Shown in pieces: positions 25,926-35,130 of a stretch of 64,000 nucleotides of DNA (positions are counted from its first letter, which is position 1; the number at the start of each line of letters is the position of its first letter). The notes below the pieces were generated by a model. That model did no database searches. It saw only the letters and a list, made by a program, of their open reading frames with translations, and was not told the origin of the DNA. Source of the DNA: Alphaproteobacteria bacterium (GTDB taxonomy: Bacteria; Pseudomonadota; Alphaproteobacteria; JAVJVX01); NCBI GenBank assembly GCA_040220875.1, contig JAVJVX010000005.1, forward strand, positions 457,665 through 521,664, in the 5' to 3' direction. A program made the translations under genes and the position numbers.

Positions 25926-26936
25926 ATGCCCAACCGCCTTTTTTCCGTGACCGCCCCCGCAGGCTACCAGGATACGATCCGCGCCACGGCGGAAGAATGT
26001 GACGTTCTCGACATACGCGAGCGCGCGCCCCTCAGCGACGGCCGCATCTCGATCGAGCTGGCGGTCGGCCCCGACAACCGCCAGGACGTGCTGGACCGGC
26101 TGCAGGCGGCGCTCGGCGGGAGCGAAGACTGGCGCATCGACATATTCTCCCTCGAGGCCACGCTGCCCGCGCCCGGTGGCAACGGGACCGGCGAATCCCG
26201 TCGGGCGACAGGCGCCTCGACCCGGGAGGAACTCTATAACGAGGTTGCGGCAGGCGCCTCGCTGAGCTGGACCTATCTCTATCTCGTCGGCCTTTCCACC
26301 GTGGTCGCGGCGATCGGCCTCCTCGCGGATTACACGGCCGTCGTGATCGGCGCCATGGTCATCGCCCCCCTGTTGGGTCCCAATCTGGCGCTTTCTCTGG
26401 GCGCGGCTTTGGGCGACCGGATGCTGATCGTCCATGCAATCCGGACCTTGATTGCGGGGCTGGTCCTCGTGCTGGTGATCAGCGCGGCCCTGGGTGCCGT
26501 CTATCCGCCTGAGACGGCCAGCGTCGAACTCATGAGCCGGGTGGACGTCAACATGGCCAGCGTCGTGCTCGCCCTGGCGTCGGGCGCCGCCGCCGTCCTT
26601 TCGCTGACCACCGGCCTGTCCGCCGGGCTGGTGGGGGTCATGGTCGCCGTCGCCCTTTTGCCACCGGCGGCGGCGACGGGTCTGTTCCTCGGCGCCGGCG
26701 TTTTCCATCTGGCAATCAGCGCGGCCCTTCTCCTGGCGGTGAACATTGTCTCGGTCAACCTGGCCGCCCAGCTCGTCTTTATGGCGAGGGGAATAAAGCC
26801 CCGCACATGGCTGGAAAAACAGGCCGCCCGCCAGTCGAGCCTGTCCAACCTTCTCGCTCTCGCCATTCTGCTCGCCCTCATGCTGGGGGCGATCTATTTC
26901 TATGTGCCTCGACTGCTGGTGACCGCCGGGCCGTAG
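25926..26936 (+). CDS. DUF389 (TIGR00341-like) integral membrane protein
   Basis: A 336-residue protein with an N-terminal soluble ferredoxin-like domain (about 1-90) and six or more membrane helices from about residue 120. The first is LYLVGLSTVVAAIGLLADYT, leading into the family signature VVIGAMVIAPLLGPNLAL. The last is ALAILLALMLGAIYFYVP near the C-terminus. The family is widespread but has no established transport substrate. The ATG at 25926 has a GGAGAG ribosome binding site. The gene diverges from the HtrA-like gene and converges with the DUF547 gene, so it is probably monocistronic. Confidence 0.85.
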   Translation: MPNRLFSVTAPAGYQDTIRATAEECDVLDIRERAPLSDGRISIELAVGPDNRQDVLDRLQAALGGSEDWRIDIFSLEATLPAPGGNGTGESRRATGASTREELYNEVAAGASLSWTYLYLVGLSTVVAAIGLLADYTAVVIGAMVIAPLLGPNLALSLGAALGDRMLIVHAIRTLIAGLVLVLVISAALGAVYPPETASVELMSRVDVNMASVVLALASGAAAVLSLTTGLSAGLVGVMVAVALLPPAAATGLFLGAGVFHLAISAALLLAVNIVSVNLAAQLVFMARGIKPRTWLEKQAARQSSLSNLLALAILLALMLGAIYFYVPRLLVTAGP

Positions 26937-26958
26937 GGTGCCCGACCGGCCGTGGCCG

Positions 26959-27843
26959 TCAGGGCAGAGAGGTCCCATTGAGCGACCAGTCGTAGCGATA
27001 GTCGGAAATCTCGTCGTTTAGGGCGAGGGATTCGGCCAACGCCAAATCCGCGAAACGGCGAATATGGGCGATGACATCCTCCTCGTCCCGGCCGAAATCC
27101 TCCTCAAACCAGCTATAGATCTTGGACAGGACCAGCCCGTCCGGGCCGGCCGAAACGCCGCGCGGATGATTGATGTAACTCCGCGCGCCTTCATCCAGCA
27201 GGGCCGGCGCTCCGCTGCCTGTAAAGGGGTGAGCGATCAGGTTGGGGCAGCCGATCGACGCGCAGTTGACCGCGTAATGGATGCGCGGATCGCGCCAGAT
27301 CGGACGCAGGATCCGATGCTCGATATCATTGAGAGAAACTTCGTGCCCCTCCACGGTAACGAGCGTCTTGCCCCAGGGACCATCGGCGAAAAATCCCGGC
27401 GAGATGTCAATGTCGAGGATTGTGTCCACCGGAAAATGATCGAGCACGACCTGGACGGTCAGCGCGTTATAGAGGTTGACCCAGAACGCCAGCTGCTCGT
27501 CGCGGTTCAGGGTGCTGACCGGCAGCGCCGCCAGACGGTCGATATACGTGCCGAGTGCCGCCCTGTCCCCGGCCGTGACATCGCCATACGCGACGCGATT
27601 GATCCCGTCATCGCCCACCACGACATAGCGCGTCAAAAATTCGCCCCAGTCGCGGTGATCAACGATTTGCGCGGATTGGGGGTCGTGGCGTGTCCACCTT
27701 TCCCAGAGATCGGCCTTCGGCGCGAACAGCGCATCGAGGCTCACCGCCCCCGCGCCCGGCGCGATGAAGGGCGCAAGCGACAGGGCCAGGGCCGCGATCA
27801 GGAGCTTCAGGGTCAAGCCGGGTCCGTGGGGGTGCGGGCGCAT
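26959..27843 (-). CDS. DUF547 domain secreted protein
   Basis: A 294-residue protein with a cleavable-looking signal (LKLLIAALALSLAPFIAPGA, residues 11-30). The DUF547 core contains LNRDEQLAFWVNLYNALTVQ, GKTLVTVEGHEVSLNDIEH, DPRIHYAVNCASIGCPNL and KIYSWFEEDFG. The conserved Cys and His give the family a transglutaminase/NlpC-like look, but its function is not established. The ATG at 27843 has an AGGAGG ribosome binding site and sits directly before the signal, so it is preferred to 27930. It is presumably periplasmic. It lies downstream of the symporter gene, 113 bases away. Confidence 0.85.
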   Translation of the reverse strand: MRPHPHGPGLTLKLLIAALALSLAPFIAPGAGAVSLDALFAPKADLWERWTRHDPQSAQIVDHRDWGEFLTRYVVVGDDGINRVAYGDVTAGDRAALGTYIDRLAALPVSTLNRDEQLAFWVNLYNALTVQVVLDHFPVDTILDIDISPGFFADGPWGKTLVTVEGHEVSLNDIEHRILRPIWRDPRIHYAVNCASIGCPNLIAHPFTGSGAPALLDEGARSYINHPRGVSAGPDGLVLSKIYSWFEEDFGRDEEDVIAHIRRFADLALAESLALNDEISDYRYDWSLNGTSLP

Positions 27844-27955
27844 AAGGCCTCCTGACAGGAAAAAATTGGGAGCAGCCGCCAATTTCGCTGCCCCGTGAGA
27901 ACCGGGCAAGTCACCATTTCGGGAGGCCAAAGAACCGGCCGCCCGTCCCTCTGTC

Positions 27956-29329
27956 TCACGCGGCCTCGGGACGCGGTCTGATGAAGGCGCCCAGAAGAAA
28001 GGTCAGCGCGGCAGCGCCGATCGCGGTCATGAACGGGGCTTCGAGCGCAAACAGCGCCTCGCCCCAGAGCGTGACCGCAAAGCCCACGATGAGCGCGGCC
28101 AGTGCGGTCATCGGCCCGCCCCGGCGCGTCCAGAGTCCAAACAGGACAGTGACCAGAAGGCCGGCGGTACCGAAGGACGAGGCCAGTACGACGAGATCGA
28201 GTATCGTCTCGTCGCCGCGTGCGATGGCATAGGCCGCGAGCCCGGCCAGCACGACGATGATCCGGGCGGAGCGCACCCTGCCTTTTTCGGACAGGCGGGG
28301 GAGCGCGCGCACGACGAGATTGTGGGAGACGAGTGCCGAGGCGGTCAGAAGCGTGCTGTCTACGGTCGACAAGATGGCCGAGAGCAAGGCGCCGATCAGG
28401 ATCGCGAACAGGACGGGCGGCAGAAGGTTCGCCGCAAGGACAGGCAAAAACTGATCCCGATGGGCGAGATCGGGTGCCAGATGCGCGCCCACAAGCGCGA
28501 TCGTTACGGGAATGAGGCCAAGGGCGAGATACACGCCCGCAGCCGCGAAGCACGCCCGGCGTGCGATGGCGGGCGAGCGTGCCGCCAGCAGGCGCGACAG
28601 CGCTTCCTGGGAAACGAGGGATCCCAGAATGGGGATCATCCATAATTCCAGCCGCGCCCAGCCGGTTTCATCCGGTGCCACAAGGCGCAACTGCCCCGGC
28701 TCGATCGCGGCGATCCCGGCCCCGATCCCGCCGGCCGCCGCCAGGACGAATCCAAGAAGAATGACGAGACCGATGACGAGCACAGCACCCTGCACCGCAT
28801 CGGTCACCACATCGCCCCAGAGCCCGCCCAGTGTCGTGTAGAGGATGACGAGCACTGTCGCGGCGACAAGGGACAGCGCCAGCGGCACCTCGGTCAGCAC
28901 GTTCAGGATCTGGCCGAAGGCGAGCAACTGGGCAGCCGCCCATATGATCACGGCCGGGAGGAGCACGAGCACGGCCACGCGCTCGAGAAGCGGCGAATAG
29001 CGCTCGCGGAAGAAATCACCCAGGGTAACGTAATTGCGCCGGCGCATCTGGTAGGCGAGGAAGATCGCCATCAGGAACAGGCAGATCGCGTAGCCGAACG
29101 GGTCGGCCCGCCCGCCCGCGAGGCCCTGTTCGGCGACGGCGGCAGACGAGCCCATGACAGTTTCGGCGCCGAACCAGGTTGCGAACAACGAGACACTGGC
29201 GAGGCCCAGGCCGAGACGCCGGCCCGCCAGCAGATAATCGCCCTCGGTATGGACGCGCCGCGATGCCCAGACGCCGATAGCGAGCTGTACCGCGACATAG
29301 AAAATGATGGAAATCCAGATTAGCGCCAC
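27956..29329 (-). CDS. Sodium:solute symporter family transporter
   Basis: A 457-residue member of the SSS family (PutP-like LeuT fold) with about 12-13 hydrophobic helices. The N-terminus fits the family: FYVAVQLAIGVWASRRV, DYLLAGRRLGLGLASVSLFA and a TWFGAETVMGSSAAV helix, where the sodium- and substrate-site residues usually sit. ILSTVDSTLLTASALVSHNL near residue 310 contains the conserved Ser/Thr sodium site. The ATG at 29329 starts just before helix 1. The substrate cannot be predicted; proline, carboxylates and sugars are all possible. No catabolic partner is strictly adjacent, and the upstream gene is a semialdehyde dehydrogenase. Confidence 0.9.
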   Translation of the reverse strand: MALIWISIIFYVAVQLAIGVWASRRVHTEGDYLLAGRRLGLGLASVSLFATWFGAETVMGSSAAVAEQGLAGGRADPFGYAICLFLMAIFLAYQMRRRNYVTLGDFFRERYSPLLERVAVLVLLPAVIIWAAAQLLAFGQILNVLTEVPLALSLVAATVLVILYTTLGGLWGDVVTDAVQGAVLVIGLVILLGFVLAAAGGIGAGIAAIEPGQLRLVAPDETGWARLELWMIPILGSLVSQEALSRLLAARSPAIARRACFAAAGVYLALGLIPVTIALVGAHLAPDLAHRDQFLPVLAANLLPPVLFAILIGALLSAILSTVDSTLLTASALVSHNLVVRALPRLSEKGRVRSARIIVVLAGLAAYAIARGDETILDLVVLASSFGTAGLLVTVLFGLWTRRGGPMTALAALIVGFAVTLWGEALFALEAPFMTAIGAAALTFLLGAFIRPRPEAA

Positions 29330-29435
29330 CTGCCCCCACCCTTGACCGCACCCCGGCCTCGCCGGTTGTTACGTCAGCCCGGGTTATAGGGGATGGGGGT
29401 GGGGATTGGCGAGACCGGATCGCCGGGGCCGCCGG

Positions 29436-30905
29436 TCAGTCGTCGATACCGGCCAGCGTCACGTATTTCAGCTCGAGATATTCGTCGAGGCCGAAATGGG
29501 CACCTTCGCGGCCGATGCCCGATTCCTTGACCCCCCCGAAGGGCGCCACCTCGGTCGACAGCACGCCCGCATTGACGCAGACCATCCCGGATTCGAGGCC
29601 CTCGCTGACGCGGATGATGCGCCCGATATCCCGCGCATAGAAATAAGCAGCGAGGCCGAACGGGGTGTCGTTGGCCATCTGCAGCACATCTTCTTCGGTC
29701 GAAAACCGGAATAGCGGCGCGACCGGGCCGAAGGTTTCTTCACGCGCGACTTTCATCTCCTGGGTGACATCGCTGAGTACCGTCGGCTGGAAATAGGTCC
29801 CGCCTTTCTCGTGACGCTTGCCGCCGGTCAGGACCCTGGCACCCTTCGACAGCGCGTCCGAAATGTGCTCCTCGACCTTCTCCAGCCCCGCCCGATCAAT
29901 CAGCGGTCCCTGGCTGACACCCTCTTCGAGGCCGTCGCCCACGACCAGCCCACCAACAGCCCGGGTGAGTTTTTCGGCGAAGGCGTCATAAACCGCATCC
30001 TGCACGTAGATGCGGTTCGCGCACACGCAGGTCTGGCCCATGTTGCGGTATTTGCTGGCCATCGCACCCTCGACCGCGGCATCGAGATCGGCATCATCGA
30101 AGACGATGAACGGTGCATTGCCGCCAAGCTCGAGTGAGATTTTCTTCACCGTCTCGGCGCATTGCTTCATCAGCAGCTTTCCGGTTTCGGTCGATCCGGT
30201 GAAAGAGAACTTGCGCACCTTGGGGTTGCCGGTGAGTTCGCCCCCGATGGCCCGGGCGCTGCCCGTGAGGACGCTGAACACGCCCTCGGGCACACCTGCC
30301 CGTGCTGCCAGCTCGGCCAGGGCGAGCGCCGTCAGGGGCGTCGCCGAGGCGGGCTTGACCACCATCGGACAGCCCGCCGCCAGAGCGGGGCCCGCCTTGC
30401 GGGTGATCATGGCAGCCGGAAAATTCCAGGGTGTTACGGCGGCCGACACGCCGACCGGCTCCTTGGTTACGTGAATTCGCCGCCCGGCCATGGGCGTGGG
30501 CACGATCTCGCCGTAGGCGCGCTTGCCCTCCTCGGCGAACCATTCGAGGAAGGCGGCAGCATAGCGGATCTCGCCCGTCGATTCGGCGAGCGGCTTGCCC
30601 TGCTCGACGGTCATGATCCGCGCCAGGTCGTCGACATTCTCCAGCATCAGATCATGCCAGCGCCTGAGGATCCGGGCGCGTTCCTTTGCCGTGTGCGCGC
30701 GCCAGGAGGGGAACGCTTTTTCTGCCGCATCGATCGCGCGCCGCGTCTCGGCCGCCCCCATATCGGGCACCGTGACGATGACCGCGCCCGTGGCCGGGTT
30801 GATGATCTCGAGCGTCTTTCCGCTATCCGCGTCCTGCCACGCGCCCGCGACATAACACTGGGTGCGAAGCAACCGGGAGTCCTCGAGCGCGACCTGATCC
30901 TTCAT
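29436..30905 (-). CDS. gabD: NAD(P)-dependent succinate-semialdehyde dehydrogenase
   Basis: Oxidises succinate semialdehyde (or a similar small aldehyde) to the acid. The 489-residue ALDH superfamily enzyme has TPWNFPAAMITRKAGPALAA and VVKPASATPLTAL in the cofactor site. FTGSTETGKLLM, ELGGNAPFIVFDDADLD (catalytic Glu) and MGQTCVCANRIYV (catalytic Cys) follow. The late ETFGPVAPLFRF is also conserved. The ATG at 30905 begins the family sequence, and the in-frame extension to 31013 adds only Arg-rich sequence. The overall pattern, including RIHVTKEPVGVSAAVTPWNF, matches GabD best. Glutarate- or other semialdehyde activity is an alternative. Confidence 0.9.
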   Translation of the reverse strand: MKDQVALEDSRLLRTQCYVAGAWQDADSGKTLEIINPATGAVIVTVPDMGAAETRRAIDAAEKAFPSWRAHTAKERARILRRWHDLMLENVDDLARIMTVEQGKPLAESTGEIRYAAAFLEWFAEEGKRAYGEIVPTPMAGRRIHVTKEPVGVSAAVTPWNFPAAMITRKAGPALAAGCPMVVKPASATPLTALALAELAARAGVPEGVFSVLTGSARAIGGELTGNPKVRKFSFTGSTETGKLLMKQCAETVKKISLELGGNAPFIVFDDADLDAAVEGAMASKYRNMGQTCVCANRIYVQDAVYDAFAEKLTRAVGGLVVGDGLEEGVSQGPLIDRAGLEKVEEHISDALSKGARVLTGGKRHEKGGTYFQPTVLSDVTQEMKVAREETFGPVAPLFRFSTEEDVLQMANDTPFGLAAYFYARDIGRIIRVSEGLESGMVCVNAGVLSTEVAPFGGVKESGIGREGAHFGLDEYLELKYVTLAGIDD

Positions 30906-31282
30906 GACGACACCTGCAATTGCCTGACCGCGCGTGAAATTCTGCCTTGACCCGTTCGGGCGGGCGGGCGCGCGGCCCGTTTCATTCACTATAACGCGAA
31001 GCCGGCGCCGCATCGACCGGCGGGATCGGCGCTGGGGGCCGGGCGAGGATATCCTTTGACTGGCGTATAGGAAGCATGGAACCGCAAAAAAATGGGGTCC
31101 GGATCACGAAAAATGACACTGCAATGATATTTGGCCGGTCCCGGGCTAGAGCATGGTCGCGACGGTGGGAAGATGGGGGCTCGCGCCGGGAACGTCACAG
31201 GGGCCGTCACAGGGGCAGCCGGTGGCGCGAAACAGTCAGGCAGAAATGGTCAGGCAGAAATAGCCAGGCAAGGGGATCGCAG
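30906..31282. other. Divergent intergenic region with two tandem duplications
   Basis: These 377 bases separate gabD from the divergent Rieske oxygenase and must carry both promoters. I cannot assign boxes with confidence. CGTCACAGGGGC is tandemly duplicated at 31193-31216. A different 14-bp unit, GTCAGGCAGAAATR, is duplicated at 31235-31262, followed by a decayed third copy (GCCAGGCAAGGGGA) that runs into the ribosome binding site at 31272. No gene is evident here. Confidence 0.6.
31193..31262. repeat. Two adjacent short tandem repeats upstream of a start codon
   Basis: The array is 2 x 12 bp (31193-31204 and 31205-31216) plus 2 x 14 bp (31235-31248 and 31249-31262). They end about 20 bases before the ATG of the oxygenase. 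The copies are perfect or one base apart, which suggests recent slippage. Confidence 0.85.
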
Positions 31283-32572
31283 ATGAGCAAGCTCGACGAA
31301 GCGGCAATTCGCGGCAAGAAGGCACGCTGGGCGCGCGCCTTTCCGGAGCTGGGCGCGGGCCCGGTGGACATGACCCCGTGCACGGACCCGGCCTATTTCG
31401 AGCTCGAGCGCGAAAAGATTTTCATGAAGACCTGGTGGAAGGTGGCACGGGTGGAAGAGCTCCCCCGGCCGGGCGATTACAAGGTCAAGCGCATCGACTT
31501 TGCCCGGACCTCGGCCATTATCGTGCGCGGACGGGACAACAAGATTCGCGCCTTCTACAACGTGTGCTGCCACCGCGGCAACACGGTCATTACGGAGACG
31601 CCCGGCTTTCGCGAGTTCACCGGCCGGGCCAAGGGCGGTGCCTTGGCCTGCCGCTTCCATGGCTGGGTCTATGATTCGCAGGGCAAGCTGATTCATGTGC
31701 CCGAGGAGGAGCATATCCTCTGTTTCCAGAAGGAGGACCACGGTCTGACCCCGATCGCGTGCGAGGAGTGGAACGGCTTCGTGTTCATCAACCTCGACCC
31801 CGAGCCGGAGACCTCGCTGGAGGAGTTCCTGGGCGATTATGGCGATCATTTCTCGAACTATCCGTACGAGGGAACGCCCGTCTGCTTTCAGTACTACACC
31901 TATCTGGACGCCAACTGGAAACCCTGCCTCGACGCTTTCGCCGAGGCCTATCACGTGCACACGATCCATGCCGGCTCGTTCCCCAACGTTTTCACCTCTT
32001 TGGTAGAGAACGCCAAGATTTTCGGCCCGCATCGGACCTGCTCGGTGATGCTGGCCGACCCCGGCGAACTGACGCCGTCGGGTGCGGTCGCCAATCGCAT
32101 CGGCGTGTTCAATACGCTGAACAAGCGCGGTCAGACGCGCCTGCCACCCACTCTCAATCCGGACCGGCGCGAGAACTGGTGCTTCGAATTGTCGGTCATG
32201 TTCCCGAGCTTCCTTCTACACGTGCTGGAAGGCTCGTGGTTTACCCATCACTTCTGGCCGATTGCGGTGGACAAGACGCTATGGGAAGGCCACCTGTACC
32301 TGCCGGCGGCGACGACGCACAGCGAACGCTGGGCGCTTGAACAGTGGCAGCTTCTCCAGCGCAATGCCTGGCTCGAGGATACCGCGACCATGGAGGACAC
32401 GTCCCGCGCGCTGATGTCGGGGGGCAAGAAGGAAATCTATCTCCATGACGAGGAGGTGCTGATCCGGCATGGCTACAAGGTGGTCGATGACTGGGTTCAT
32501 GACCGGGCCGGCATGGGCGCGGGCATGGCCAAGGAGACCCCGAGGGCCGAGCCGGTCGGGGCCGAATCGTAA
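31283..32572 (+). CDS. Rieske aromatic ring-hydroxylating oxygenase, alpha-subunit type
   Basis: A 429-residue non-heme iron oxygenase. The N-terminal Rieske [2Fe-2S] domain has VCCHRGN (C-x-H) and LACRFHGWVYD (C-x2-H). The catalytic domain has the mononuclear iron motif LDAFAEAYHVHTIHAGSF (Asp plus two His). The ATG at 31283 has an AGGGG ribosome binding site, and earlier in-frame codons encode Arg-rich non-family sequence. No beta subunit, ferredoxin or reductase gene adjoins, so it may be a homo-oligomeric oxygenase using a shared electron chain. The substrate is unknown. The neighbouring AraC-type gene (33723) could be its regulator. Confidence 0.9.
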   Translation: MSKLDEAAIRGKKARWARAFPELGAGPVDMTPCTDPAYFELEREKIFMKTWWKVARVEELPRPGDYKVKRIDFARTSAIIVRGRDNKIRAFYNVCCHRGNTVITETPGFREFTGRAKGGALACRFHGWVYDSQGKLIHVPEEEHILCFQKEDHGLTPIACEEWNGFVFINLDPEPETSLEEFLGDYGDHFSNYPYEGTPVCFQYYTYLDANWKPCLDAFAEAYHVHTIHAGSFPNVFTSLVENAKIFGPHRTCSVMLADPGELTPSGAVANRIGVFNTLNKRGQTRLPPTLNPDRRENWCFELSVMFPSFLLHVLEGSWFTHHFWPIAVDKTLWEGHLYLPAATTHSERWALEQWQLLQRNAWLEDTATMEDTSRALMSGGKKEIYLHDEEVLIRHGYKVVDDWVHDRAGMGAGMAKETPRAEPVGAES

Positions 32573-32590
32573 CCCCGGCGGCGAGGCCGC

Positions 32591-33541
32591 CTAGACTTCG
32601 CGCCCGCTCCCGGCGGGTGCGGGCGGTGCGCCGTCCCGATAAGGCGCGAGGGCGCGGGCGAGTGTCTCGTGGACCGGGGTGGCAATCCCGGCTTCACGCC
32701 CCAGCCGGACGACGGCGCCGCTGAGCCACGGCAGCTCGAGCCGGCGGCCGCGCTCGAGATCCACCTGCATCGACGACTTCATCTCCCCCGGCAGACCGTC
32801 GAAGAACGCGAGCGTGCGGGTTTCGGTGTCGGGCAGGATCGCGATCCGCCGCGCCCGCGCCAGGGCCGCGGCCTCAGAGACCGCCGCTTCGAACAGCGCC
32901 CGGCAATCCGGATTGCCACGGACGCCGCCAACGGGCTGACGGGTCGCACAGGTCACGGCCGAAAGCGCCGAGAGGTAGATGAATTTCTCCCACAGGACGG
33001 GGATGGCCCGGCCGGAAACCTCCGCTTCGAAACCGGCCTCGCCGGCGAGCCCGGCAAACTGTTCTGCCCGGTCCGATATACGGCCATCGGCTTCGCCGAA
33101 AACAATCTTGCGGAGCGTGCCCACATGCTCGATGACGCCCGGGGCGGCGATGTGACTCGATACCAGCGCCGCGCCGCCCATCACGCGTTCCCGCCCGAAG
33201 ATCTCTTCCAGACGCGCCAGCCCGTCGATACCGTTCTGAAGCGTCAGTACTGTTGTCGCCCGGCCCACCATGGGGCGCGCCTGGCGGGCGGCCGTATCCG
33301 TATCCCAGAGCTTGACCGCGAACAGGAGGTAATCGACCGGCCCGATCTCGCCGGGATCGGCCGTCGCCGTGACCGGATCGAGCCGAATTTCCTCGCCCAT
33401 CGTCCGGAGCAGAAGCCCCGTTTCCCTGAGGGCCGCGAGGTGGCGACCTCGTGCGACAAAGGCCACGTCATGGCCGGCAAGGGCGAGCCGCGCGCCGAAA
33501 TACCCGCCAATCCCGCCAGCGCTCATGATGCCGATCTTCAT
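32591..33541 (-). CDS. 2-dehydropantoate 2-reductase family protein
   Basis: A 316-residue NADPH-dependent ketopantoate reductase-fold enzyme. The N-terminal Rossmann motif is MKIGIMSAGGIGGYFGARLA. VDYLLFAVKLWDTD, VLTLQNGIDGLARLEEIFG and VLWEKFIYLSALSAVTC (catalytic Lys region) follow. The C-terminal MKSSMQVDLERGRRLELPWL is the family substrate-binding region. Pantothenate synthesis (PanE) is the classic role. Extra copies near catabolic genes, as here, often have other or unknown substrates, so no symbol is given. It converges with the Rieske oxygenase gene, 18 bases apart. Confidence 0.85.
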   Translation of the reverse strand: MKIGIMSAGGIGGYFGARLALAGHDVAFVARGRHLAALRETGLLLRTMGEEIRLDPVTATADPGEIGPVDYLLFAVKLWDTDTAARQARPMVGRATTVLTLQNGIDGLARLEEIFGRERVMGGAALVSSHIAAPGVIEHVGTLRKIVFGEADGRISDRAEQFAGLAGEAGFEAEVSGRAIPVLWEKFIYLSALSAVTCATRQPVGGVRGNPDCRALFEAAVSEAAALARARRIAILPDTETRTLAFFDGLPGEMKSSMQVDLERGRRLELPWLSGAVVRLGREAGIATPVHETLARALAPYRDGAPPAPAGSGREV

Positions 33542-33722
33542 CTGCCCGCCCGCTTCACCGTTCGCGCCGCCCGCCCCACCAGCCGGCGGATCGGGGCGGG
33601 GCCGGCCAGGGCCGGACTTTCCCGATATCCGATTATTCCCGCAACCATATATTTACTCCCCTGATTTCCGGGATTCTGATGTAGCATAGTGCCATTATAT
33701 GGTTTTCCAGTGACTTAACAAA

Positions 33723-34730
33723 ATGGCCTCGATGAGCAAGACCTACCCGCTGGACCGCTACCCGCTGCTCCGCACCCGGCATATGGACGAGGCCCGGGAA
33801 GTGGTCTCCCGCCATATTACGCCACACAAGCTGGCCTTCCTCGACGGGCCGGCGGCGCTTTCGGTGCGTATCAATTATGTCGGACTTGGTAAAACCGCGC
33901 TGGTCTTCTCGCGCTACGGCGCCAGGATCACCATCGACCCCGGCAGCCCGGAAGAAGTTTATCTGATCTCGATCATCCTGTCGGGCCGGGTGGAGGCAAT
34001 CACCGCCAATCATCACCAGGTGCTGCATGCGGGCGAGGCTTATGTCTATTCGCCCGGAACGGCCATCCGATACAACTGGCTGACGCTCAACTGTCAGACA
34101 TTGACGGTGCGCATGGACCGGGCGGCGCTCGAACAATATCTGAGCCGCTATCTCGATATTCCAGTCAATCGCCCCATCGCCTTCCAGACTTTCTTGCGCC
34201 TTACCGACGGACGCGGCCGAAGCCTGGGGGCGCTCATCGACATGATTCTCGCCGAGCTCGATCGGCCAAACTCCCTGATCAGCCAGGGACTGACAACCGA
34301 TGAAATCGAGAACCTCCTTTTTTCAACGATCCTGAATGTCCAGCCACACAGCTACGGCGAATGGATGAACCGCGAACGCAAGTTTCCAAGCCCGTATTTC
34401 GTCAAACGTGTGGAGGATTACATCCTTCAGCACGCGCACGGAAACCCGGGCATCGAGGAACTGGTCGCGATTTCCGGCGTCAGCGCGAGCGCCCTTTTTC
34501 GCGGATTCCGCAAATATCGAGGTATCGGCCCCATCGGCTTCGCCAAGCAAGTGCGCCTCGATCGCGCGCGGGAGGATCTCCTGAGCGGTGATCGCCGGAC
34601 CTCATCGGTCACAGATATCGCCCTCAAATGGGGCTTTTCGCATCTTTCCAACTTTGCGGCCGACTATGCCCGCCGGTTTGGCGAAACGCCGTCCAAGACG
34701 TTGCGCCAGATGCCGCCGGCGCGCGGCTGA
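33723..34730 (+). CDS. AraC/XylS-family transcriptional regulator
   Basis: A 335-residue activator-type protein. An N-terminal AraC-binding-like cupin domain spans about 30-190 (LSVRINYVGLGKTALVFSRY, HAGEAYVYSPGTAIRYNW). Two helix-turn-helix motifs lie in the last 100 residues. The first is GIEELVAISGVSASALFRGF followed by RKYRGIGPIGFAKQVRLDRA. The second is VTDIALKWGFSHLSNFAADY ending in ARRFGETPSKTLR. The domain pair resembles regulators of aromatic oxygenase genes. The neighbouring Rieske oxygenase at 31283 is the obvious candidate target, which is inference from position only. Confidence 0.9.
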   Translation: MASMSKTYPLDRYPLLRTRHMDEAREVVSRHITPHKLAFLDGPAALSVRINYVGLGKTALVFSRYGARITIDPGSPEEVYLISIILSGRVEAITANHHQVLHAGEAYVYSPGTAIRYNWLTLNCQTLTVRMDRAALEQYLSRYLDIPVNRPIAFQTFLRLTDGRGRSLGALIDMILAELDRPNSLISQGLTTDEIENLLFSTILNVQPHSYGEWMNRERKFPSPYFVKRVEDYILQHAHGNPGIEELVAISGVSASALFRGFRKYRGIGPIGFAKQVRLDRAREDLLSGDRRTSSVTDIALKWGFSHLSNFAADYARRFGETPSKTLRQMPPARG

Positions 34731-34838
34731 GCCGCACCATCGGCGTTATCCCGAAATTTGTGAAGATTTTGCCCCGCCCGGTCTGCTACGATGAGGAGGT
34801 TCCACAGATCAGCGGGATCAATATTCAGAGGAGGGGAC

Positions 34839-35039
34839 ATGACTCTCGACAAATTCCTGAAAAGCCTTGCCAGCGCTGCGGCCGTCGTCGCTTTCGCAGG
34901 CTTTCTCGGCGCCTGCGACAAATCGGATGACAGCAACATGGCTGAAAAAGCGGGCCAGGCCATGGAAGACGCTGGTGATGCGATGGGCGATGCCATGGAC
35001 GATGCCGGCGATGCCGCCGACGACGCGCTGAACAACTAG
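34839..35039 (+). CDS. Small Asp/Ala-rich lipoprotein
   Basis: A 66-residue protein with a lipoprotein signal: SAAAVVAFAGFLGACDKS, with lipobox Cys at residue 24. The mature part is almost entirely a repetitive acidic helix (MEDAGDAMGDAMDDAGDAAD), with alternating acidic and Ala residues and a heptad-like spacing. The ATG at 34839 has an excellent GAGGAGGGG ribosome binding site, and a strong terminator follows at 35067, so the short gene is convincingly real. The lipid anchor should place it in the inner or outer membrane facing the periplasm. The function is unknown; an entericidin-like or envelope-spacing role is a guess. Confidence 0.8.
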   Translation: MTLDKFLKSLASAAAVVAFAGFLGACDKSDDSNMAEKAGQAMEDAGDAMGDAMDDAGDAADDALNN

Positions 35040-35066
35040 GCGCACCGACATATTGCGGAAAGACGA

Positions 35067-35094
35067 ACAGGCCGGTCCCGCCGGCCTGTTTTTT
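35067..35094 (+). terminator. Intrinsic terminator after the small lipoprotein gene
   Basis: ACAGGCCGG (35067-35075) and CCGGCCTGT (35081-35089) form a 9-bp stem with a 5-base loop. TTTTTT follows (35089-35094). Confidence 0.92.
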
Positions 35095-35130
35095 CATCCC
35101 CGTTACCGGAATATGCCGGCGGAGCCCGGT

